From contig JAEZES010000223.1 of NCBI GenBank assembly GCA_023432995.1, forward strand, positions 1 to 14,335: a stretch of 14,335 nucleotides of DNA, given 5' to 3'. The stretch is from Pseudomonadota bacterium (lineage in GTDB: Bacteria; Pseudomonadota; Alphaproteobacteria; Sphingomonadales; Sphingomonadaceae). The position numbers and the translations under genes were made by a program. Under the pieces are notes generated by a model, which was given only the letters and a program-made list of their open reading frames with translations, was not told the DNA's origin and made no database searches. Shown one piece after another: positions 1 to 7,009 of this stretch; the stretch's first letter is position 1, and every line of letters begins with the position of its first letter.

Positions 1-10
1 GAGTATCCCC

Positions 11-82
11 GCGGCGAAGCCGCTCTCAATGCCGGATGTCGCCGCACGAGGCTGGGCCGCAGTTTGAAAGCGGCTTCGCCGC
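11..82. repeat. Inverted repeat upstream of ileS (14-base arms)
   Basis: Positions 11-24 (GCGGCGAAGCCGCT) and 69-82 (AGCGGCTTCGCCGC) are perfect reverse complements separated by 44 bases. Each arm can also fold on itself (GCGGC-GAA-GCCGC and GCGGC-TTC-GCCGC), as in REP-type palindromes. No run of T follows, so it is not a classical intrinsic terminator. It could be a dispersed palindromic element or the end of an upstream transcript. The pairing is read directly; the role is inference. Confidence 0.6.
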
Positions 83-93
83 CGGCGCGACTC

Positions 94-151
94 CTCCGCG
101 TCTCCGCATCTCCGCGTGATTCAAGATTGCCCCCTCTCTGCGCTCTCTGCG
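94..151. repeat. Two blocks of short tandem repeats in the ileS leader
   Basis: Positions 94-117 are three 8-base units, CTCCGCGT, CTCCGCAT and CTCCGCGT. Positions 134-151 are two exact 9-base units, CTCTCTGCG. The blocks are pyrimidine-rich on the plus strand and separated by 16 bases. The composition does not look coding, which argues against starting ileS at the ATG at 116 inside this stretch. The whole leader 1-199 holds these repeats and the inverted repeat before them; no gene or clear promoter was recognised there. Confidence 0.55.
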
Positions 152-199
152 CGAACCAAATTGCAGGAACCGCCCGCCCCGGCTAAGGCGCGCGCTCTT

Positions 200-3100
200 A
201 TGAGCGAGCAGCGCGACTACCGAGATACCGTCTTCCTGCCGAAGACCGATTTCCCGATGAAGGCCGGCCTTCCGCAGAAGGAGCCGGGGATTCTCGCGCG
301 CTGGGAAGAGCAGGGCCTCTACCGCCAGGTGCGCGAGAGCCGAAAAGGGCGCGAGAAGTTCATCCTGCACGACGGGCCGCCGTACGCCAACGGCGACATG
401 CACATCGGGCACGCCTTGAACCACGTGCTCAAGGACATGGTCGTGCGCACGCAGACGCTGCTCGGCAAGGATGCGCCCTACGTGCCCGGGTGGGACTGCC
501 ACGGGCTGCCGATCGAGTGGAAGGTCGAGGAGCAGTACCGCAAGCAGAAGCTCGACAAGGACCAGGTCCCGGTCGAGGAATTCCGCGCCGAGTGCCGCGC
601 CTATGCGCAGCACTGGGTCGACGTGCAGCGCGAGCAGCTTAAGCGGCTCGGGATCGGCGGCGACTGGGACAATCCCTACCTGACGATGCACTTCGAGGCC
701 GAGGCGACGATCGTCGCCGAGCTGCTCAAGTTCGCCGAGACCGGCCTGCTCTACCGCGGGGCCAAGCCGGTGATGTGGAGCCCGGTCGAGAAGACCGCGC
801 TGGCCGAGGCCGAGGTCGAGTACGAGGACATCGTCTCGACCCAGATCGACGTGGCGTTCGAGATCGTCGAGAGCCGGATCCCCGAGCTGGTCGGCGCGCA
901 CGCGGTGATCTGGACGACCACGCCGTGGACGATCCCGGTGAACCAGGCTTTGGCTTATGGGCCGGATGTTGATTACACGCTCTATCAAGTTACGGCCGTC
1001 TTCGACGACACTGGAGAAGAGGACGAAGCGTTCGATCGCGCGCTCGCTCAAGTTTTTCCGTTGCAGAACGCGCAGGTTCTGATTGCTCAGAAGTTACAGA
1101 ACGCCCTTCATTGGCGTCTGGATGCGATGCTCACGAGCCTGTCCGTTCCGGGGTACGAAAACGCAAAGTACTCATTGCTCATCTTGGACGAAATTCCGGT
1201 GCCTTCCGTTCGCGCTGGTGGTCCTTATCCGAACTTCAAAGGCTCCGACCTCGCCGGCACCGTCGCGCGCCACCCGATGCACCACCTCGGCGGGTTCTAC
1301 GCCGAGCCGCGGCCGTTCCTGCCGGGCGATTTCGTCACCACCGACAGCGGCACCGGCCTAGTGCACATGGCGCCCGACCATGGCGAGGATGACTTCGAGC
1401 TGTGCAAGGCGCACGGGATCGGGCCGAAGTTCGTGGTCGAGGCCGACGGGCGCTATCGCGAGGACTGGGCGTGGCTGCCGCGGACCGACGAGCGCTCGAT
1501 GTCGGTGATCAACCCGAAGTTCAACGCGCCCGACGGGCCGGTGTGTTCGGACTTGCGCGCGGCGGGCGCTCTGCTCAGCGCGTCCACCGATTATCAGCAC
1601 AGTTATCCGCATAGCTGGCGCTCGAAGGCCAAGGTGATCTTCCGCTGCACGCCGCAGTGGTTCGTGCCGATGGACAAGGTCATGACGCACATCTCGCCCA
1701 AGGACCGCTTCGAGCGGCGCTGGGAAGGCGAGGGCGGCGCGCTCAACCCGGCCGAGGAAGGGCTGTGCGACGCGCCGACGCTGCGCCAGGCGGCGCTCGA
1801 GGCGATCGAGCGCACGCGCTTCGTGCCCGACAAGGGGCGCAATCGGATAGGCTCGATGGTCGAGGGGCGGCCCGACTGGGTGCTCAGCCGCCAGCGCGCC
1901 TGGGGCGTGCCGATCACGCTGTTCGTCCACCGCGCGACCGGCGAGTACCTGGTCGATTTCGAAGTCAACGCACGGATCGTCGAGGCGGTGCGGACGCAAG
2001 GCGTCGACGCCTGGAGCGACGCCAACGCGCAGGCGCTGCTGGGCAACACGTACGACGCCGCCGACTATGAGCGCGTGGTCGACATCCTCGACGTGTGGTT
2101 CGATTCCGGATCGACCCACGCCTTCGTGCTCGAAAGCGGGCGCTGGCCGGAATTGACGCGGCCCGCCGGCTACCCCGGCCCGCCGGCCGACCTCTACCTC
2201 GAAGGCTCGGACCAGCACCGCGGGTGGTTCCAGTCGTCGCTGCTCGAATCGTGCGGCACGCGCGGGCGGGCACCGTACAAGGCGGTGCTGACCCACGGCT
2301 TCACGATGGCCAGCGATGGGCGCAAGATGTCGAAGAGCCTCGGCAACACGATCGACCCGAACAAGGTGATGGAGGAGTACGGCGCCGACATCATCCGGCT
2401 GTGGGCGCTGTCGGTCGACTACACCGAGGACCACCGCATCGGGCCCGAAATCCTCAAGGGCGTCGCCGACCAGTACCGCAAGCTCAGGAACACCTTCCGC
2501 TACCTGCTCGGCGCGCTCGACGGGTTCGAGGAGAGCGAGCGTCTCGAGGTGAGCGAGATGCCCGAGCTCGAGCGCTACGTGCTGGCGCTGCTGGCCGAGC
2601 TGGACGCAACCTTGCGCAAGTCGATCGAGGACTACGATTTCAACACCTACACCCGCGCCTTGATCGACTTCTGCAACGAGGACCTGTCGGCGTTCTACTT
2701 CGACATCCGCAAGGACAGCCTCTACTGCGACGCGCCCGCCGATCCGCGCCGCCGCGCCTGTCGAACGACGTTCGACACGCTGTTCCACGCGCTGATCCGC
2801 TATGCCGCGCCGGTGATCGTGTTCACCGCCGAGGAAGTGTGGGACAGCCGCTATCCCGGGGCGGAGAGCGTGCACTTGCTCGAGTGGCCGGCAGTGCCGC
2901 GGTCCGATATGGACCTGAGCCGCTGGGCCAAGCTGCGCGCCTTGCGCGAAAAGGTCACCGAGGCGATCGAGCCGCTGCGGCGCGACAAAGTGGTGCGTTC
3001 AGGCCTTGAGGCCGAGGTCGTGGTGCCGGCCGGGCTCGCGCCTGCCGGCTTCTCCGACGCCGATCTTGCCGAACTGTTCATCACCGGTTCGGTCACTCGC

Positions 3101-3244
3101 GGCGAGGGCGAGGCGGTGACAATCCGCAAGACCGCCGACGCCAAGTGCGGCCGCTGCTGGCGGCTGCTGCCCGAAGTGCCCGAGGACGGGGCGTTGTGCG
3201 GCCGCTGCGACGACGCGGTGGCGCGGCTGGACGCGGTGGCATGA
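200..3244 (+). CDS. ileS: Isoleucyl-tRNA synthetase
   Basis: Class I aminoacyl-tRNA synthetase that charges tRNA-Ile with isoleucine in the cytoplasm and edits mischarged valine. The protein is 1014 residues from the ATG at 200. Visible landmarks are HIGH at residues 68-71, the editing (CP1) domain with TTTPWTIP near 240 and the GTGLVHMAPDHGEDDF block whose aspartate is about D398, KMSKS at 709-713, and a C-terminal zinc site with CGRC pairs at C983/C986 and C1000/C1003. An in-frame ATG at 116 was rejected because it lies in tandem repeats and adds a non-conserved extension; a weak TAAGG lies 11 bases before 200. It is longer than typical (E. coli about 938 residues), partly because residues about 250-348 hold a divergent, lower-GC stretch in the editing domain. 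The stop overlaps the lspA start (ATGA). Confidence 0.97.
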   Translation: MSEQRDYRDTVFLPKTDFPMKAGLPQKEPGILARWEEQGLYRQVRESRKGREKFILHDGPPYANGDMHIGHALNHVLKDMVVRTQTLLGKDAPYVPGWDCHGLPIEWKVEEQYRKQKLDKDQVPVEEFRAECRAYAQHWVDVQREQLKRLGIGGDWDNPYLTMHFEAEATIVAELLKFAETGLLYRGAKPVMWSPVEKTALAEAEVEYEDIVSTQIDVAFEIVESRIPELVGAHAVIWTTTPWTIPVNQALAYGPDVDYTLYQVTAVFDDTGEEDEAFDRALAQVFPLQNAQVLIAQKLQNALHWRLDAMLTSLSVPGYENAKYSLLILDEIPVPSVRAGGPYPNFKGSDLAGTVARHPMHHLGGFYAEPRPFLPGDFVTTDSGTGLVHMAPDHGEDDFELCKAHGIGPKFVVEADGRYREDWAWLPRTDERSMSVINPKFNAPDGPVCSDLRAAGALLSASTDYQHSYPHSWRSKAKVIFRCTPQWFVPMDKVMTHISPKDRFERRWEGEGGALNPAEEGLCDAPTLRQAALEAIERTRFVPDKGRNRIGSMVEGRPDWVLSRQRAWGVPITLFVHRATGEYLVDFEVNARIVEAVRTQGVDAWSDANAQALLGNTYDAADYERVVDILDVWFDSGSTHAFVLESGRWPELTRPAGYPGPPADLYLEGSDQHRGWFQSSLLESCGTRGRAPYKAVLTHGFTMASDGRKMSKSLGNTIDPNKVMEEYGADIIRLWALSVDYTEDHRIGPEILKGVADQYRKLRNTFRYLLGALDGFEESERLEVSEMPELERYVLALLAELDATLRKSIEDYDFNTYTRALIDFCNEDLSAFYFDIRKDSLYCDAPADPRRRACRTTFDTLFHALIRYAAPVIVFTAEEVWDSRYPGAESVHLLEWPAVPRSDMDLSRWAKLRALREKVTEAIEPLRRDKVVRSGLEAEVVVPAGLAPAGFSDADLAELFITGSVTRGEGEAVTIRKTADAKCGRCWRLLPEVPEDGALCGRCDDAVARLDAVA
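947..1245 (+). other. Compositionally anomalous patch inside ileS editing domain
   Basis: The reading frame stays open but the DNA changes character. Positions 961-1200 are about 53% G+C by hand count, while 1261-1320 is 75%. Codons here often end in A or T (GCT, GTT, TAT, GAT, CAA, GAA) and include TTA, which is very rare in such genomes. It encodes roughly residues 250-348, between the conserved TTTPWTIPVNQALAYGP and KGSDLAGTVARHP blocks. It could be a transferred or recombined segment, or a fast-diverging surface insertion. The composition is seen directly; the origin is inference. Confidence 0.7.
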
Positions 3245-3783
3245 GCGCGGCCTGGCGCACGCGCGGGCTCGGGCTGCTGCTGGCGGCCGCGATTTTCGCC
3301 GCCGACCAGTGGCTCAAGTACCTCGTCGGCGGGCCGCTCGGGCTGACCCACGAGGGTGCCCACCTGGACCTGCTGCCGTTCTTCGACTTCACCCGCACGC
3401 ACAACTACGGCGTCTCGCTCGGCATGTTCACCGCCACCTCGCGCGAGATGCGCTGGGGGCTGGTTGGGCTGACCGCGCTGATCGCGCTGGTCGTCGCCGT
3501 GTGGCTGCTGCGCGAGCGCAAGCTCGGCGACATCCTGCCGCTGGGCCTGATTCTCGGCGGAGCGCTCGGCAATATCCGCGACCGCTTCGTCTACGGTTAC
3601 GTGATCGATTTCGCCGACCTGCACTTCGGCGATTTCCGCCCGTTCCTGATCTTCAACGTCGCCGACGCGGCGATCTCGATCGGGGTCGTGATTATCCTTG
3701 CCCGCGCGCTGTTCATGCGCGAGAAACCGCCAGCCCCGCAGGGCGATGCGGCGCCCGACACGTCCGGAGTTCCCGATGCCTAG
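3241..3783 (+). CDS. lspA: Lipoprotein signal peptidase (signal peptidase II)
   Basis: Inner-membrane aspartyl protease that removes signal peptides from diacylglyceryl-modified prolipoproteins. The 180-residue protein has the usual length and four hydrophobic segments (about residues 8-22, 71-90, 99-110 and 138-158). Conserved features are ADQ at 21-23, the NYGVSLG loop at 55-61, and the catalytic aspartates D114 (GNIRDR) and D142 (FNVADAA). Its ATG overlaps the ileS stop as ATGA, giving translational coupling in the widespread ileS-lspA arrangement. The last residues, rich in Pro, Ala and Asp, overlap the start of the following lipoprotein gene by 8 bases. That neighbour carries a lipobox, so it is a likely substrate. 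Confidence 0.97.
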   Translation: MSAAWRTRGLGLLLAAAIFAADQWLKYLVGGPLGLTHEGAHLDLLPFFDFTRTHNYGVSLGMFTATSREMRWGLVGLTALIALVVAVWLLRERKLGDILPLGLILGGALGNIRDRFVYGYVIDFADLHFGDFRPFLIFNVADAAISIGVVIILARALFMREKPPAPQGDAAPDTSGVPDA

Positions 3784-4186
3784 CTTGACCCGTCTCGTTC
3801 TCGTCGCCGCCGGCGCGGCTTCGCTCGCCGCGTGCGGCTCGGGCGGCATCGTCAACCGCGAGCGGCCCGACGAATTCGCCGTGCAGCGCCAGGCGCCGCT
3901 GGTGGTCCCGCCCGATTTCTCGCTCGTCCCGCCGCAGCCCGGCGCGCCGCGCCCGTCCGAAGGCACCGCCGCGCAGCAGGCGCTCGAGGCGCTGTTCGGC
4001 GGCCCGGCACCGCGCAGCGCGGTCGAAACCAGCGCGCTCGAGCGCGCCGGAGACGCCGCCCAGGGCATCCGCACCGCGGTCGGCGATCCCGCCACCCACA
4101 CCGTCGACAAGGGCACGACCACGCGCGCGATCATCGCCGCGCCCGAAGGCGACGGGCAGACCGCGCGGGCGGTTATTCCGGGCTGA
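3776..4186 (+). CDS. DUF3035 lipoprotein, BamF-type outer-membrane assembly subunit
   Basis: A 136-residue predicted lipoprotein. The signal peptide ends in the lipobox LAAC with the modified cysteine at C20, and glycines and serine follow, compatible with outer-membrane sorting. The segment RPDEFAVQRQAPLVVPPDF (residues 30-48) is typical of the alphaproteobacterial DUF3035 family, which is described as the BamF component of the beta-barrel assembly machine. The rest is Pro/Ala/Gly-rich and probably poorly ordered. The ATG at 3776 is preceded by GGAG at 3766-3769 with a 6-base spacer, and it overlaps the lspA end. Its last 14 bases overlap the end of the convergent SET-domain gene. Family assignment is fairly sure; a role in barrel assembly in this organism is inferred. 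Confidence 0.85.
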   Translation: MPSLTRLVLVAAGAASLAACGSGGIVNRERPDEFAVQRQAPLVVPPDFSLVPPQPGAPRPSEGTAAQQALEALFGGPAPRSAVETSALERAGDAAQGIRTAVGDPATHTVDKGTTTRAIIAAPEGDGQTARAVIPG

Positions 4187-4595
4187 TCGCTGGGCCCGCT
4201 CCCGGCAAGGCGAAGGACCGGCCGGGCAACATCGCGAAGCCGGGCTCGAATTCGGCGTAGTTGCAGGTGATCTCCTCGCCCTCGGCGATGTCGCGGATGG
4301 CCCAGCCGATCGCCGGATCGGTGAATTCGGTGTTGGGATCGTCCGCGTGGTTCATGAACCGGCCGTTGTCGAGTTCGACGATCGTCAGCTCGGGCCGCAG
4401 CGTGTGCGGATATCCGTAGCGCTCGACGAAACGCCGCTGCTCGTCGCCGAGCGCGGCGATCTCGCAGGGCGAGAGCACCTGGTCGAAGCGGTCGTCGAGC
4501 GACCAGATGACCGTGCCTCGGGCGATCGGCGCCGCGGCGAACACGCCGACGCCTTCGATGGCGCTCGGCCCGACGTAGTTGGGTACCAGCAGCAT
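4173..4595 (-). CDS. SET-domain protein, putative lysine methyltransferase
   Basis: A 140-residue stand-alone SET domain. SET folds transfer methyl groups from S-adenosylmethionine to lysines; the substrate here is unknown. Visible motifs are the N-terminal IEGVGVFA (13-20), the NHADDPNTEF block (82-91, with the N-H pair of the cofactor site) and EGEEITCNY (105-113) ending in the expected catalytic tyrosine Y113. No post-SET cysteine cluster and no signal peptide are present, so it is probably cytoplasmic. The start is ATG at 4595. An upstream in-frame TTG at 4664 would add 23 residues that do not look conserved. The gene converges on the BamF-like gene with a 14-base overlap of the coding ends, so the two transcripts are antisense at their 3' ends. 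Small SET proteins of this kind are common in bacteria but rarely studied. Confidence 0.88.
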   Translation of the reverse strand: MLLVPNYVGPSAIEGVGVFAAAPIARGTVIWSLDDRFDQVLSPCEIAALGDEQRRFVERYGYPHTLRPELTIVELDNGRFMNHADDPNTEFTDPAIGWAIRDIAEGEEITCNYAEFEPGFAMLPGRSFALPGAGPAISPE

Positions 4596-4623
4596 CGTCG
4601 TTTCCGGCGCACAAGGGGCGGCG

Positions 4624-4678
4624 GGCGCCTCGCCTCGCCGAGTCTGTCCGGCGCACGCGAGCAATGCGCCGAGGCGCC
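4624..4678 (-). other. Inverted repeat in leader of the SET gene
   Basis: GGCGCCTCG at 4624-4632 pairs perfectly with CGAGGCGCC at 4670-4678 across a 37-base loop. It lies 29 bases upstream of the SET-domain start on the minus strand, in the 183-base gap 4596-4778 that otherwise shows only a possible terminator. In DNA this GC-rich a 9-base match may be chance. Confidence 0.3.
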
Positions 4679-4711
4679 GTCGGTTCCGCTCTAAGGCCCT
4701 GTAATGCGGCG

Positions 4712-4741
4712 AAAATCGCGAGAGTGATGATCGCTTCTCGC
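4712..4741 (-). terminator. Possible intrinsic terminator of the CNNM/CorC gene
   Basis: Read on the minus strand, GCGAGA (4741-4736) and TCTCGC (4723-4718) form a 6-base stem around a 12-base loop. GATTTT follows at 4717-4712. It begins 37 bases after the stop of the upstream gene. The stem is short but the T run is on the correct side. Confidence 0.4.
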
Positions 4742-4778
4742 TGCCGCGGCCCTGTCGGGTCCCCGCTGCGCGCGGAAT

Positions 4779-6077
4779 CTAGGGCTCGAGGCAGGTTGCC
4801 AGCAGCTTGTCGATCTTGCGGCCGTCCATGTCGACCACCTCAATGCGCCAGCCCTGATCGTCGAAGCGCTCGCCTTCACGGGGCAGGTGCTTGAGCATCC
4901 ACAGCACGTAACCGGCCGCGGTGGCGAACTCCCGGTCGTCGGGCAGCTCGAGCGCGAGACGCTCGGCGAAGGCGTCGGCGGCCATTGCCCCGGCGATCAG
5001 CAGCGACCCGTCCTCGCGCTCGACCACCATCGGCTCGTCGCCTTCGTCGAGGTGGCTGACGAAGCTGCCGACGATCGCCGCCAGCAGGTCGGCCGGGGTA
5101 ACGATCCCGTCGAGGTGGCCGTATTCGTCGTGGACCATCGCCATGCCGGTGCCCGACTGCTGGAGCATGCGCAGGGCATCGAACGCGTCGAGCTGGTCGG
5201 GCACCACCGGCGCCTTGCGTATCAGCTCGGCCAGCCGGACCGGTTCGCCAGCCAGCAGCCGCGCCAGCAGGTCGCGGACCTTGACCACTCCGAGCACCTT
5301 GTCGGGCGAGCCCTCGGCGACCGGCAGCAGCGAGTGCGGCGATTGCGCGATCGCCGCGCGGATCTCGTCCTCGTCCGCCGCCAGGTCGAGCCAGTCGAGC
5401 TCGGTCCGCGGAGTCATCAGCTCGCGCACCGGGCGGTCGGTCAGGCGCATCACCCCCGAGAGGATCGCCCGCTCCTGCTCTTCGATCACGCCCGAATGGG
5501 TCGCCTCGGCGAACAGCATGTGCAGCTCCTCGGCGGTCAGGTTGTGCTCGCCGCGCTGGCGCAGCCCGAACAGCCGCAGCAACAGGCTCGAGGAGGTGTC
5601 GAGCAGCCACACGAACGGCTTGGCGGCCACCGCCAGCGCGGCCATCGGCCGGGCCATGGCAACGGCGATCGTGAACGAGGCGCGCAAGGCCAGCTGCTTG
5701 GGCACGAGCTCGCCGACGACCAGGCTCAGATAGGTGGTGACGACGATGGCCAGCACGAAGCCGACGTCCTCGGCGGTTCCCGGCGACAGGCCCAGCAGCG
5801 CCAGCCGTTCGCCGATCGGCGGGCCGAGCGTGGCCCCCGAGTAGGCCCCGGCGACGATGCCGACGAGCGTGATGCCGATCTGCACCGTGGAGAGGAACTT
5901 GCCGGGATCGGCCGCCAGAGCCAGCGCCACGCGGGCGCCGCCGCTACCGCGATCCGCCGCCAGCCGCAGCCGCGCCGGACGGGCCGAGACGATCGCCAGC
6001 TCGGACATCGAGAAGACCCCGTTGAGCAGGATCAACGCGACCAGGATCGCGAGTTCGGTCCAGGGAAACGGTGACAT
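4779..6077 (-). CDS. CNNM/CorC (HlyC-type) membrane protein with CBS domain pair
   Basis: A 432-residue integral membrane protein of the DUF21-CBS-CorC_HlyC architecture, often annotated as hemolysin-family protein. The N-terminal DUF21 part (about 1-195) has hydrophobic helices near residues 8-30, 63-85, 105-125 and 135-170 and the conserved GELVPKQLAL at 122-131. A tandem CBS pair spans about 216-335 (REL-MTPRTELDWL, then DEYGHLDGIVTPADLL). A CorC_HlyC domain spans about 350-428. Characterised relatives (human CNNMs, bacterial CorC) export or regulate Mg2+, with the CBS pair binding ATP-Mg; haemolytic activity is unlikely. The gene is divergent from the OmpA-type gene across 158 bases, and its putative leader contains a long hairpin. 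No strong ribosome binding site precedes the ATG at 6077, but the protein begins as family members do. Confidence 0.93.
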   Translation of the reverse strand: MSPFPWTELAILVALILLNGVFSMSELAIVSARPARLRLAADRGSGGARVALALAADPGKFLSTVQIGITLVGIVAGAYSGATLGPPIGERLALLGLSPGTAEDVGFVLAIVVTTYLSLVVGELVPKQLALRASFTIAVAMARPMAALAVAAKPFVWLLDTSSSLLLRLFGLRQRGEHNLTAEELHMLFAEATHSGVIEEQERAILSGVMRLTDRPVRELMTPRTELDWLDLAADEDEIRAAIAQSPHSLLPVAEGSPDKVLGVVKVRDLLARLLAGEPVRLAELIRKAPVVPDQLDAFDALRMLQQSGTGMAMVHDEYGHLDGIVTPADLLAAIVGSFVSHLDEGDEPMVVEREDGSLLIAGAMAADAFAERLALELPDDREFATAAGYVLWMLKHLPREGERFDDQGWRIEVVDMDGRKIDKLLATCLEP

Positions 6078-6108
6078 CGGAAGCGTCCGGCTAGCAGATC
6101 AGGTCATT

Positions 6109-6157
6109 GCCCGATACCCGCCACGCACACGCTGTGGAACGGGGGCGGGTACCGGGC
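6109..6157 (-). promoter_or_regulatory. Long hairpin in the divergent CNNM / OmpA intergenic region
   Basis: Positions 6109-6122 (GCCCGATACCCGCC) pair with 6144-6157 (GGCGGGTACCGGGC) at 13 of 14 positions across a 21-base loop. The single mismatch, 6114 against 6152, is A-C on the plus strand but becomes a U-G wobble in minus-strand RNA. The hairpin is therefore fully paired only in a transcript of the CNNM gene, 31 bases before its ATG. It could be a leader structure or an operator. No T run follows. The pairing is read directly; the function is inference. Confidence 0.5.
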
Positions 6158-6235
6158 GTTTCCTAACGTACATTACACGCCCCAGCGGCGGCCCTGCGGG
6201 AGGGTTGGTCGCGGCGGCAACTTGCGAGGACCACC

Positions 6236-6919
6236 ATGAAACGATCACGCCTGCTCATCTCCGGCCTCGCGGCCGTCTCGGCGCTCGCCCTCTCTGCCTG
6301 TGTGACCGACCCCAACACCGGCGAACGGCACGTCTCGCGGACCGCGATCGGCGGGGTCGGCGGAGCCGGCCTCGGGTACCTGCTCGGCGACCTGATCGGC
6401 GGCAAGTCGGCGCGGATCATCGGCGCGGGGATCGGCGGCGTCGCCGGCACCGTCATCGGCAACCGCATGGACCAGCAGATCCGCGAGCTCGACGAGGCGA
6501 CCGAAGGCACCGGTGTCGACGTCAGCAAGACGCCCGATGGCGAGAGCATCCTCGTCAACCTGCCCGACGTGACCTTCGCGGTCGATTCGACGACCATCTC
6601 ACCGAGCTTCCGGGCCGCGCTCGACGAGGTCGCGGCCAGCCTGCAGAAGTATCCGGACAGCCTGGTCGACGTGATGGGTCACACCGATTCGACGGGCTCC
6701 GACAGCTACAACCTCGACCTGTCGCGGCGCCGTGCGGAGTCGGTCAAGGGCTACCTGGTGATGCGCGGCGTCTCGGGCGCGCGCATCGCGACGGTCGGCT
6801 ACGGCGAGCAGTATCCGCGCGCCGACAACGCGACCGAGGAAGGGCGGGCGCTCAACCGCCGGGTCGAGATTCGCATCACTCCGATCAGCCAGGAAGACGC
6901 CGCGGCGGCGCGGCGCTGA
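6236..6919 (+). CDS. OmpA-family lipoprotein with glycine zipper (YiaD-like)
   Basis: A 227-residue outer-membrane lipoprotein predicted to bind peptidoglycan. The signal peptide ends in the lipobox LSAC with C22, followed by VTDPNTGERH, which closely resembles the mature start of E. coli YiaD. A glycine-zipper region (about 39-77) precedes an OmpA-like domain (about 105-217). The peptidoglycan-binding signature is present: D151 in GHTDSTG and R166 in LSRRRA, then NRRVEI at 207-212. GAGGA at 6226-6230 lies 5 bases before the ATG. It has its own promoter region, divergent from the CNNM gene, and is followed by a strong terminator, so it is probably monocistronic. The family call is firm; the exact physiological role is not known from sequence. 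Confidence 0.94.
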   Translation: MKRSRLLISGLAAVSALALSACVTDPNTGERHVSRTAIGGVGGAGLGYLLGDLIGGKSARIIGAGIGGVAGTVIGNRMDQQIRELDEATEGTGVDVSKTPDGESILVNLPDVTFAVDSTTISPSFRAALDEVAASLQKYPDSLVDVMGHTDSTGSDSYNLDLSRRRAESVKGYLVMRGVSGARIATVGYGEQYPRADNATEEGRALNRRVEIRITPISQEDAAAARR

Positions 6920-6948
6920 TCCCCGCCCCCTCTTGCGCAGCGGCGCAC

Positions 6949-6986
6949 GGGGCCGGCCCCTCCCCCTCCCGGGCCGGCCCCTTTTT
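6949..6986 (+). terminator. Intrinsic terminator of the OmpA-family gene
   Basis: GGGGCCGGCC at 6949-6958 pairs perfectly with GGCCGGCCCC at 6972-6981 around a 13-base loop. Five T residues follow at 6982-6986. It lies 29 bases after the plus-strand stop. In the other direction no T run follows, so it serves the plus strand mainly, although the convergent cysQ-type gene ends just beyond it. Confidence 0.9.
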
Positions 6987-7009
6987 CTTGCTGTCCACCG
7001 GGACGGGCC

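Noticed and set aside
94..151. CRISPR-like array
   Set aside because: The units are only 8-9 bases and directly adjacent, with no spacers, and no cas genes are present.
116..199. N-terminal extension of ileS starting at ATG 116
   Set aside because: The added residues come from short tandem repeats and do not resemble an IleRS N-terminus; the conserved protein begins around the ATG at 200.
1358..2875. Long open frame of 505 codons on the minus strand inside ileS
   Set aside because: It is antisense to a fully conserved ileS, is rich in Arg/Ala/Val/Leu as expected for a GC-rich shadow frame, and shows no domain.
2851..4656. 601-codon minus-strand frame across ileS, lspA and the lipoprotein gene
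   Set aside because: It lies antisense or out of frame to several well-supported genes and has low-complexity composition; only the SET-domain frame in this area is real.
4887..6074. 395-codon plus-strand frame opposite the CNNM/CorC gene
   Set aside because: It is the mirror of a conserved membrane protein gene, and its His/Arg/Gln/Gly-rich translation has no recognisable domain.
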